A DNA stretch of 5,385 nt from Actinomycetes bacterium (GTDB taxonomy: Bacteria > Actinomycetota > Acidimicrobiia > Acidimicrobiales > Bog-793), in the NCBI GenBank assembly GCA_021821585.1, contig JAKACF010000209.1, forward strand, positions 1 to 5,385, given 5' to 3'. Below, one piece after another: positions 1 to 5,385 of this stretch. Under the pieces are notes generated by a model. That model searched no databases and had not been told where the DNA came from. It saw nothing but the letters and a program-made list of their open reading frames with translations. A program made the position numbers and the translations under genes. The first letter of the stretch is position 1, and each line of letters starts with the position of its first letter.

Positions 1-2
1 AT

Positions 3-155
3 CGCGACCTCGGGGGCGTCCTCTACCTCTTCCTCCGCGGCATGTCGGGTCCGGAGACCCCGGTGGTGGACGGCCACCCCTGCGGCGTCTTCTCCTGGCG
101 ACCGCCGACCGGGCTCGTGACGGACCTCTCGGACCTGTTCGAGGCTGGCTCGTGA
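3..155 (+). CDS. recB: RecB subunit of RecBCD, C-terminal fragment (5' end outside window)
   Basis: This is the last 50 codons of a gene that begins before the window; the first complete codon is at position 3 and the stop is TGA at 153-155. The fragment starts with a stretch of the type DLGGVLYLFLRGM, then has GVFSWRPP, then LVTDLSDLF. That order is characteristic of the extreme C-terminus of the RecB nuclease domain. In RecBCD, RecB is the 3'-to-5' helicase and carries the only nuclease, processing double-strand DNA ends for recombination. The catalytic nuclease residues lie upstream and cannot be seen here. The next gene is recD, overlapping by four bases, which supports the call and implies one operon with coupled translation. 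AddA-type proteins are a weaker alternative, because AddAB systems lack a RecD partner. Confidence 0.9.
   Translation, partial: RDLGGVLYLFLRGMSGPETPVVDGHPCGVFSWRPPTGLVTDLSDLFEAGS
141..144 (+). promoter_or_regulatory. Probable ribosome binding site for recD
   Basis: GAGG lies inside the end of recB, seven bases before the GTG at 152. It is a short but well-spaced Shine-Dalgarno match and supports the GTG that overlaps the recB stop. In DNA this GC-rich such a tetramer can also occur by chance. Confidence 0.4.
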
Positions 156-2071
156 CGGCATCGCTCGACTCGGCATTCGTCCTCGGTCTCGACGCAGGCT
201 CGCTGCTCGGCGCCTTCAACCGCGCCGGGGTGCTCGCTCCGGCCGACGTCCACGTCGCCCGCCGGCTCGGGCTTCTCGGGAGCGAGCACGACGAACTGGT
301 GGCGCTGGCGGTGGCCTTCGCGGTCCGGGCGCCGAGGGTCGGCCACGTCCGGGCGGATCTCCACTCGGTGAGGGCGACCGTCGAGGTCGAGATCGAAGAC
401 GAGGTGGACCTCGACACCCTGCCGTGGCCCGATCCCGAGGCATGGCTCGCCAAGGTGGCGGCGAGCCCGCTCGTGGCCGTCGGCGAGGACGCCAGCGAGG
501 TGGCCCCGCTGCGGCTCGTCGACTCGGCGCTCCACCTCGACCGCTACTGGCGGGACGAGCGGGCCGTGGCGGCAGACCTGCGTGCACGGGCGGCATCCGG
601 GCTCCTCGCCGGCCAGGACCGCGGCGAGCTGGCGGGCGCCATCGAGCGGTTCTTCGGCGGGGGTGCGCAGGCGGATGGCGAGCAGCGCTGGGCCGCCGCC
701 GTCGCGGTGCTGCGCGGCCTGGCCGTCATCGCGGGCGGCCCCGGCACCGGCAAGACGACGACGGTGGCGAGGGTGATCGGGCTGCTCGCCGAGGAGTCCT
801 CGAGGACCGGCGGCGAGCTCCCGCTGGTGGCGCTCGCCGCCCCGACCGGGAAGGCGGCCAACCGCATGCAGGAGGCGGTGCGCGCCGCCACCGACGAGCT
901 CGGGTTGGCGCCGCAGGTCCGGGAGAAGCTCGGCATGCTCGAGGCGTCGACGGTCCACCGCCTGCTCCGGCCGAGACCGGACAACGCGAGCCGATTCCGC
1001 TACCACCGCCGCAACCGCCTGCCGCACGACCTCGTCGTCATCGACGAGACGTCGATGCTCTCGCTCTGGCTGATGGCCCGCCTGGTCGAGGCGGTCCGCG
1101 ACGATGCGCGGCTCGTCCTCGTCGGCGACCCCGAGCAGCTGGCGTCGGTCGAGGCGGGTGCGGTGCTCGGCGACATCGTCGGGCCGGCCGCAGCAGGGCT
1201 GCGCATGCGGGTGGAGTCGAGCAAGGAGGTCGCGGCCGTCACCGGTGTCCCGCTTCCGGTCGAGCCCCTTCCGGCCTCAGGACCGGCGATCGGCGACGGG
1301 ATCGTGGTGCTGCGGACGAACCACCGCTTCGGCGGGGCCCTTGCGGATCTGGCTGAAGCGATCCGGTCGGGCAGCGGCGACGCCGCGCTGGCTGCCCTCA
1401 CCGGTGCGGACGGAGACGACAGCGTCGAGTGGGTGCCGATCGATGCTGGCGAGGCAGAGTCGCAGCAGCTCGACGGCATTCGGCGGCTCGCCTGCGACAC
1501 GGGCAGGAGTCTCCTCGAGGCGGCCCACGAAGGCGAGAGCGCCGGTGCGCTCGAGGCGCTCGGTTCGTGGCGCATCCTCTGCGCCCACCGCCGGGGCCCG
1601 GCCGGTGTCGCCTCCTGGAACGCGAGGGTCGAGCAGTGGCTGCTCGAGGAGATCGACGGGTTCTCGACCGACGGCCAGTGGTACGTCGGACGACCGGTCA
1701 TCGTGACGGCCAACGACTACAGCCTCCGGCTGTTCAACGGGGACACCGGTGTGCTCGTCGCCCGCCAGCCAGCAGGGGTGGTGGCGGCCTTCGAGCAGGG
1801 TCCGGTCAGCCCGTCGCGCCTCTCGGAGGTCGAGACCGTCTACGCCATGACGGTCCACAAGGCGCAGGGCTCGGAGTTCGACCACGTGGCAGTCGTGCTG
1901 CCACAGCCGACGTCCAGGATCCTCACCCGTGAGCTCCTGTACACCGCCGTGACCCGTGCCCGACGACGGCTCATCCTCGCGGGCACCGAGGAGGCGGTGC
2001 GGGCCGCCGTCGAGCGGCCGATCGCACGGGCATCCGGTCTCACCGAGCGGCTGTGGGGAGCCTCGCGCTGA
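152..2071 (+). CDS. recD: RecD, 5'-to-3' helicase subunit of RecBCD (exodeoxyribonuclease V alpha chain)
   Basis: The product is a 639-residue superfamily 1B DNA helicase, close to the usual 570-610 residues of RecD. An N-terminal domain (about 1-150), expected to contact RecC, ends in the family-typical LHLDRYW (127-133). All helicase motifs are present in order: Walker A GGPGTGKTTT (195-204, Lys201); motif Ia APTGKAANRM (230-239); Walker B VIDETSM (296-302, Asp298-Glu299); motif III GDPEQLASVEAG (325-336); motif IV around LRTNHRF (387-393); the UvrD_C_2-like segment TVHKAQGSEFDHV (567-579); and motif VI YTAVTRARRRL (597-607). It should therefore be an active ATPase that moves on the 5'-ended strand. 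The GTG start overlaps the recB TGA (152-155), so translation is probably coupled. A roughly 45-residue Ala/Pro/Gly-rich linker (342-384) between motifs III and IV may account for much of the extra length. The much longer RecD2 is excluded by size and by the recB neighbour. Confidence 0.97.
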   Translation: MTASLDSAFVLGLDAGSLLGAFNRAGVLAPADVHVARRLGLLGSEHDELVALAVAFAVRAPRVGHVRADLHSVRATVEVEIEDEVDLDTLPWPDPEAWLAKVAASPLVAVGEDASEVAPLRLVDSALHLDRYWRDERAVAADLRARAASGLLAGQDRGELAGAIERFFGGGAQADGEQRWAAAVAVLRGLAVIAGGPGTGKTTTVARVIGLLAEESSRTGGELPLVALAAPTGKAANRMQEAVRAATDELGLAPQVREKLGMLEASTVHRLLRPRPDNASRFRYHRRNRLPHDLVVIDETSMLSLWLMARLVEAVRDDARLVLVGDPEQLASVEAGAVLGDIVGPAAAGLRMRVESSKEVAAVTGVPLPVEPLPASGPAIGDGIVVLRTNHRFGGALADLAEAIRSGSGDAALAALTGADGDDSVEWVPIDAGEAESQQLDGIRRLACDTGRSLLEAAHEGESAGALEALGSWRILCAHRRGPAGVASWNARVEQWLLEEIDGFSTDGQWYVGRPVIVTANDYSLRLFNGDTGVLVARQPAGVVAAFEQGPVSPSRLSEVETVYAMTVHKAQGSEFDHVAVVLPQPTSRILTRELLYTAVTRARRRLILAGTEEAVRAAVERPIARASGLTERLWGASR

Positions 2072-2101
2072 CGAGCGGAGGCGTCACCCCCGTCCTCGTG
2101 C

Positions 2102-2123
2102 TCACCACCGATCCCCGCGGTGA
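2102..2123. terminator. Weak hairpin in the convergent recD/ctaA gap
   Basis: The 97 bases between the stops of recD and ctaA contain an inverted repeat, TCACC at 2102-2106 and GGTGA at 2119-2123. An alternative pairing in the same place is CACCG (2106-2110) with CGGTG (2118-2122). Either gives only five base pairs and there is no T-tract on either strand. A bidirectional terminator would be expected between converging genes, but this candidate is poor and Rho-dependent termination is as likely. Confidence 0.2.
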
Positions 2124-2168
2124 CCAGGCCCTCCTCGGGTCGCGGACGCGAACATGGCCGTGCTCGCC

Positions 2169-3236
2169 TCAGCGGGCAGCTCCCGGAGCGCCGGCTGCGA
2201 CGAGCGGCTGATGCTGCCCCGTCTCGGGGAGCGCACGGCGTGGCGTGCCCCCACCGAAGGCGAGTACGGATGCCGCGAGCCACAGCAACGTCCCGAGTGC
2301 GAGGTGGACGTCGGCCGCTCCGGCCCGGGCCTCGACGACTGCCGTGACGCCTCCGGCGGCGCCCTGCAGCGCGAGGAGCGCGACGAGAACGGCTGGCCCG
2401 GCCCGCAGGTGATGTCGGCGCCAGAGCCGCCGGGCCCATACGAGCACCGCGATCCCCGCTCCGGCCGCACACCCCCGGTGGATCAGCTGGAGCGCCACCA
2501 GGTGCCCGGGCGGACCGCCGGGGCAGAGGGGCCAGGACGGGCACGCCTCTTCGGCCCCCCCATCGACGACGAGGGTGCCGGCGACCATCGTGGTGATGAG
2601 CAGACCGACCGCGGCCACGGCCCACGGGTCACGCCCGGCGAGCAGCCGACCCCGTCCTCGCAAGGGATGCCGGTCGAGCAGTCGGCGCCGCGCCGGCGTG
2701 TCGGAGCGGCGGTACGCCCTCCCGCGAGGCGACCCGGCGCGGTAGGCGGCGACAGCCAGCAGCGCGAGCAGGATCTCGGCGCACACGAGGTGGAGGCCGA
2801 CGGTCCAGCCGGCGTTGTGGGCGAGGACGGTCAGGGCTCCGAGACCCACTTGGACCACGAGCGCCCCGACGGCGGCCATCGCGGGGAACAACGGACCCGG
2901 CCGCCTGTGCCGGTCACGCCAGGCGAGCAGCGCCGTGGCCACCACGAGCAGGCTCACCACGGTGGCGAGGTAGCGGTGGCTCTGCTCCAGCAGGGCATGG
3001 AAGTGGTCGATCGGCCCGATCTGCCCGTTGCACAGCGGCCAGCTCCTGCATCCCATCCCGGAGTTGGTCACCCGGACCGTGCTACCGAGCACGATCATCG
3101 CCACGGTCGTGGCCACCCCCAGGAACGAGACCACCGTCAGGCTGTCCCGCAGGCCGTCCGGGCGTGCGCGGCGGCGCGGCGACAGGGGAGGGGTCGCCGG
3201 CTTGCCGTCGCACACGCCGATAGGTGTAGCACACAA
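2169..3236 (-). CDS. ctaA: Heme A synthase (CtaA/COX15 family), integral membrane protein
   Basis: The enzyme oxidises the C8 methyl of heme O to the formyl group of heme A, the cofactor of aa3-type cytochrome c oxidase. The 355 residues show eight probable membrane segments (about 32-51, 88-106, 116-136, 143-165, 204-224, 246-267, 279-300, 307-328) in two similar halves. Each half has its pair of heme-ligand histidines: His87 in EQSHR and His149 in the first, His253 in LIHR and His311 in the second. Glu84 matches the conserved glutamate three residues before the first histidine. Each half also keeps an outer-loop cysteine pair, Cys63/Cys69 (GCRSWPLC) and Cys232/Cys238 (ACPSWPLC). The central cytoplasmic loop (166-202) holds 13 arginines. 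The start is uncertain: TTG at 3236 is given, GTG at 3215 is possible, neither has a clear ribosome binding site, and no ATG precedes the first membrane segment. The gene converges on recD. Confidence 0.95.
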   Translation of the reverse strand: MCATPIGVCDGKPATPPLSPRRRARPDGLRDSLTVVSFLGVATTVAMIVLGSTVRVTNSGMGCRSWPLCNGQIGPIDHFHALLEQSHRYLATVVSLLVVATALLAWRDRHRRPGPLFPAMAAVGALVVQVGLGALTVLAHNAGWTVGLHLVCAEILLALLAVAAYRAGSPRGRAYRRSDTPARRRLLDRHPLRGRGRLLAGRDPWAVAAVGLLITTMVAGTLVVDGGAEEACPSWPLCPGGPPGHLVALQLIHRGCAAGAGIAVLVWARRLWRRHHLRAGPAVLVALLALQGAAGGVTAVVEARAGAADVHLALGTLLWLAASVLAFGGGTPRRALPETGQHQPLVAAGAPGAAR

Positions 3237-3249
3237 CGTCGAGTGGCGA

Positions 3250-3255
3250 ACTATT
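3250..3255 (-). promoter_or_regulatory. Possible -10 element for ctaA in an AT-rich patch
   Basis: Read on the minus strand, the patch at about 3248-3262 contains AATAGT, four of six matches to the TATAAT consensus. It is one of the few AT-rich stretches in the window and lies 13 bases upstream of the TTG start. Transcription starting 6-8 bases downstream would leave only about 6-8 bases of leader before TTG 3236, or under 30 bases before GTG 3215. I see no properly spaced -35 element; the nearest CTGACC is only 10 bases away. The call rests on base composition and position. Confidence 0.3.
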
Positions 3256-3412
3256 TGTTTGCGTCGGTCAGTCGGCGCGCGCTCGTGAGCGGCACCGGGG
3301 TCAGGCGGCAGCGTGACGAGCGGTGGGGCCGTCGCGGACGGCGAGACCTCCCGGCCGCTGGAGGGCCGATCCTGCCGAGAGACGCACGGGCTCCGCTCCT
3401 CGTCGACCGTGG

Positions 3413-3430
3413 TCCCACCGGTCGGTGGGA
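3413..3430. repeat. Inverted repeat/hairpin upstream of ctaA
   Basis: TCCCACCG (3413-3420) and CGGTGGGA (3423-3430) are perfect reverse complements around a two-base centre. As RNA this would fold as a seven-pair stem with a four-base loop. Two further G-C pairs (3411-3412 with 3432-3433) are possible if A3431 is bulged. No T-run follows on either strand. It could be a protein-binding palindrome, a leader hairpin or chance. Confidence 0.5.
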
Positions 3431-3439
3431 ACCGGGATC

Positions 3440-3459
3440 TCAGCGCGGCACGGCGCTGA
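3440..3459. repeat. Inverted repeat/hairpin next to the previous one
   Basis: TCAGCGC (3440-3446) pairs perfectly with GCGCTGA (3453-3459) around a six-base loop. It starts nine bases after the hairpin ending at 3430, so the two would sit as tandem stems in any transcript through this gap. Function is unknown. Confidence 0.45.
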
Positions 3460-3516
3460 ACCGCCCGGTCAGTTCGGGCACGAGGAAGCGGAGATGCCGG
3501 CGACGCCCCGTGAGCG

Positions 3517-3532
3517 GCGGTGACACCACCGC
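3517..3532. repeat. Short hairpin GCGGTG/CACCGC
   Basis: A six-pair perfect stem (3517-3522 with 3527-3532) closes a four-base ACAC loop. Stems of this size are frequent by chance in DNA this GC-rich, so it is recorded mainly as part of the structured gap. Confidence 0.3.
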
Positions 3533-3574
3533 GACGCCGGTGGGCCGGGTCCCGAACCCACAGCAGTACCGGGC

Positions 3575-3606
3575 GGCCGGAGGCCGGTGACCGGCGGCCT
3601 CCGGCC
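3575..3606 (-). terminator. Strong GC-rich hairpin, probable terminator of idh
   Basis: GGCCGGAGGCCG (3575-3586) and its exact reverse complement (3595-3606) form a perfect 12-pair stem with an eight-base loop. On the minus strand it begins 29 bases after the idh stop codon, where a terminator is expected. There is no U-tract after it, so it is not a classical intrinsic terminator; U-less GC-rich hairpins of this kind are often proposed as terminators or 3'-end stabilisers in actinobacteria. The inner part also contains a 13-base palindrome, GCCGGT-G-ACCGGC (3583-3595), so a DNA-binding role is a minor alternative. Confidence 0.6.
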
Positions 3607-3635
3607 CGCCGGCCGATGGGTCCTCGGGCCTCTCC

Positions 3636-5385
3636 TCAGCGGGAGATCAGGGTGGCGAGCGCCTCGTTGAAGGTGGGGGAGGGACGCATCACCGCTTCGC
3701 ACTTTCGGGGATCCGGGTCGTAGTAACCACCGAGGTCGACCGGCGACCCCTGGACCGCCACGAGCTCGTCGACGATCTCCCGCTCCTGGTCGGCGAGCGA
3801 CTTGGCGAGCGGGGCGAAGCCAGCGGCGATCTCCGGGTCCTCGGACTGGCCGGCCAGCTCCTGGGCCCAGTAGAGCGCCAGGTAGAAGTGGCTGCCGCGG
3901 TTGTCGATGCCGCCGAGGCGGCGACTCGGCGAACGGTCGTTGTCGAGGAACGTGGCCGTCGCTCGATCGAGGGCGTCGGCGAGGATCTTCGCCCGCGTGT
4001 TGCCCGTCTGCTCGGCGAGGTGCTCCAGGCTCGCCCCGAGAGCCAGGAACTCCCCGAGGCTGTCCCAGCGCAGGTAGTTCTCCTTCACGAGCTGCTGGAC
4101 GTGCTTCGGTGCCGAGCCGCCGGCGCCGGTCTCGAAGAGCCCTCCGCCGGCGATGAGGGGGACGACCGACAGCATCTTGGCGCTCGTACCGAGCTCCATG
4201 ATGGGGAACAGGTCGGTCAGGTAGTCCCGCAGCACGTTGCCCGTCACCGAGATCGTGTTCTCGCCGCGGCGGATCCGCTCGAGAGAGCGGGCGGTCGCCT
4301 GCTCGGGCGCCATGATCTCGATCTCGAGCCCCTCGGTGTCGAGCTCCGCCAGGTACTCGCGCACCCTGGCGATGAGGACGGCGTCGTGCGCCCGCTCGGC
4401 GTCCAGCCAGAAGATCGCGGGATCGCCCGTCACCCGGGCACGGTGCACCGCCAGCTTCACCCAATCCCGGATGGCGACGTCCCTCGTCTGGCACATCCGG
4501 AAGATGTCGCCGTCCGACACCGGCTGCTCGAGCACGGTCCTGCCGGCCTCGTCCACGACGCGCACGGTGCCGTCGGCGGGGATCTCGAAGGTCTTGTCGT
4601 GGCTCCCGTACTCCTCGGCGGCCCCTGCCATCAGCCCGACGTTCGGCACCGAGCCCATGGTCGCCGGGTCGAAGGCCCCGTGGGCACGGCAGTCGTCGAT
4701 CACGACCTGGTAGACGCCGGCGTAGCTGCTGTCGGGGATGACGGCGAGCGTGTCGGCCTCGGCGCCGTCGGGTCCCCACATGTGGCCGGAGTTGCGGATC
4801 ATCGCCGGCATCGAGGCGTCGACGATGACGTCGCTCGGGACGTGCAGGTTCGTGATGCCGCGGTCGGAGTCGACCATGGCGAGCGCCGGCCCGGAGGCGA
4901 GCTCGGCCTCGAAGGACGCCCTGATCTCCTCGCCGTCCTCCAACGCGCCGAGCCCGGCGAGGATCGCCCCGAGGCCGTCGTTCGGGTTCAGCCCGGCGTC
5001 CGCCAACGTCCTCGCGTAGCGGGAGAAGGTCTCGGGAAAGAACACCTCGACGGCATGGCCGAAGATCACCGGGTCGGAGACCTTCATCATCGTCGCCTTC
5101 AGGTGGATCGAGAAGAGGACGCCCTCGCGAGCAGCTCGGTCCCGCTGCTCGGAGAGGAAGTGGCGGAGCGGTGCGACCCGCATGGTCGAGGCGTCCACGA
5201 CCTCACCGGCGAGGACGGGCACCGACTCGCGCAGCACCGACGTGCCGTGCTCGGTGACAAGCTCGATGCGCAACGAGCCGGGCTCGGCGATCGTGGCGGA
5301 GCGTTCGGTGGAGCGGAAGTCGTCGGCGGTCATGTGGACGACGTTCGTCTTCGACTCGCCGCTCCACGGACCCATTCGGTGGGGG
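3636..5385 (-). CDS. Monomeric NADP-dependent isocitrate dehydrogenase, N-terminus cut by window edge
   Basis: The enzyme converts isocitrate to 2-oxoglutarate and CO2 with NADP+, a cytoplasmic TCA-cycle step. The frame stays open to the window end, so the in-frame ATG at 5375 is probably internal; about 160 N-terminal residues of a protein near 740 are missing. Counting from that ATG, recognisable blocks are [12 protein letters not shown] (91-102), [13 protein letters not shown] (182-194), [13 protein letters not shown] (379-391), [10 protein letters not shown] (419-428) and [15 protein letters not shown] (491-505). With a constant offset of 164 to the Azotobacter enzyme as I remember it, Asp186, Asp384 and Asp388 fall on the metal-binding Asp350, Asp548 and Asp552, and His425, Arg436 and Arg485 fall on the NADP-binding His589, Arg600 and Arg649. 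Lys93 is the likely substrate-site lysine. NADP use and activity are therefore expected. It is unrelated in sequence to homodimeric Icd. A strong hairpin follows the stop; the promoter is outside the window. Confidence 0.97.
   Translation of the reverse strand, partial: PHRMGPWSGESKTNVVHMTADDFRSTERSATIAEPGSLRIELVTEHGTSVLRESVPVLAGEVVDASTMRVAPLRHFLSEQRDRAAREGVLFSIHLKATMMKVSDPVIFGHAVEVFFPETFSRYARTLADAGLNPNDGLGAILAGLGALEDGEEIRASFEAELASGPALAMVDSDRGITNLHVPSDVIVDASMPAMIRNSGHMWGPDGAEADTLAVIPDSSYAGVYQVVIDDCRAHGAFDPATMGSVPNVGLMAGAAEEYGSHDKTFEIPADGTVRVVDEAGRTVLEQPVSDGDIFRMCQTRDVAIRDWVKLAVHRARVTGDPAIFWLDAERAHDAVLIARVREYLAELDTEGLEIEIMAPEQATARSLERIRRGENTISVTGNVLRDYLTDLFPIMELGTSAKMLSVVPLIAGGGLFETGAGGSAPKHVQQLVKENYLRWDSLGEFLALGASLEHLAEQTGNTRAKILADALDRATATFLDNDRSPSRRLGGIDNRGSHFYLALYWAQELAGQSEDPEIAAGFAPLAKSLADQEREIVDELVAVQGSPVDLGGYYDPDPRKCEAVMRPSPTFNEALATLISR

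Larger units (their letters stand above)
3237..3635. other. Gene-free intergenic region between idh and ctaA, with several hairpins
   Basis: About 400 bases separate the end of idh from the start of ctaA, both on the minus strand. No ATG occurs on the minus strand here. The plus-strand frames that stay open (for example 3323-3523) encode Arg/Pro/Gly-rich peptides with no recognisable motif, as expected for random GC-rich DNA. The region contains four inverted repeats (3413-3430, 3440-3459, 3517-3532, 3575-3606) and the AT-rich patch near 3250. I checked for tRNA and common riboswitch signatures and recognised none. It most likely holds the idh terminator and the ctaA promoter with its leader. 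Confidence 0.6.

Noticed and set aside
23..1027. A 334-codon minus-strand frame opposite recB/recD, and other long frames inside recD.
   Set aside because: They lie over convincing RecB/RecD sequence, are arginine-rich and lack motifs; they are compositional shadows.
3220..3229. A second -10-like element (TACACCTAT on the minus strand) close to GTG 3215.
   Set aside because: It does not fit TANNNT in any register and has no -35 partner; the patch at 3250-3255 is the better candidate.
3323..3523. A possible 66-residue small protein in the intergenic gap on the plus strand.
   Set aside because: Start GTG without a ribosome binding site, biased low-complexity composition and no motif; it also runs through three of the inverted repeats.
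2154..3590. A 478-codon open frame on the plus strand, antisense to ctaA and running through the intergenic gap.
   Set aside because: Its translation is Arg/Gly/Pro/Gln-rich with no domain, and it is opposite a clear CtaA with all ligand histidines. Open antisense frames are expected at this GC content.
3534..3609. A tRNA-like fold on the minus strand: GGGCCGG and CCGGCCC about 52 bases apart with GGTTCGG near the 3' side.
   Set aside because: The TTC is in the wrong place for a T-loop, no anticodon or D arm can be drawn, the length is short, and most of the span is the strong terminator-like hairpin.
3469..4779. A 436-codon minus-strand frame overlapping idh in another frame.
   Set aside because: Its Arg/Gly-rich translation has no recognisable feature, while the overlapping frame is an unmistakable monomeric isocitrate dehydrogenase.
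1..5385. CRISPR arrays, insertion sequences, toxin-antitoxin or defence genes, and riboswitches.
   Set aside because: I found no regularly spaced direct repeats, transposase motifs, terminal inverted repeats or known aptamer signatures on either strand. All long coding stretches are explained by core genes.

Overview
The window is very GC-rich, uses GTG/TTG starts, and is almost fully coding. It contains a recB-recD junction of the kind found in actinobacterial recC-recB-recD operons, a fused-style CtaA/COX15 heme A synthase, and a monomeric NADP-type isocitrate dehydrogenase. Together these point to a high-GC actinobacterium with aerobic, cytochrome aa3-type respiration. An acidimicrobial-type lineage is a guess; the sequence does not prove it.

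Layout, left to right. Positions 3-155 (+) are the last 50 codons of recB. Positions 152-2071 (+) are a complete recD, whose GTG start overlaps the recB stop by 4 bases. Positions 2072-2168 are a short convergent gap with only a weak hairpin. Positions 2169-3236 (-) are ctaA, heme A synthase. Positions 3237-3635 are a roughly 400-base gap with no convincing gene. It holds an AT-rich patch just upstream of ctaA, several small hairpins, and a strong 12-bp GC-rich inverted repeat that probably terminates the next gene's transcript. Positions 3636-5385 (-) are the C-terminal ~78% of a monomeric isocitrate dehydrogenase, cut by the window edge.

The genes form two unrelated groups. RecB and RecD are subunits of the RecBCD helicase-nuclease, which repairs double-strand breaks. 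CtaA and Idh belong to aerobic energy metabolism: CtaA makes heme A for cytochrome c oxidase, and Idh is a TCA-cycle step that yields NADPH. They share a strand, but the long gap and the hairpin suggest separate transcripts.

I looked for a new defence, mobile or RNA system and found none. There is no CRISPR array, insertion sequence, tRNA or rRNA. The window reads as ordinary core genome. Its most interesting parts are the structured intergenic region upstream of ctaA, the uncertain ctaA start, and the very arginine-rich cytoplasmic loop of CtaA.
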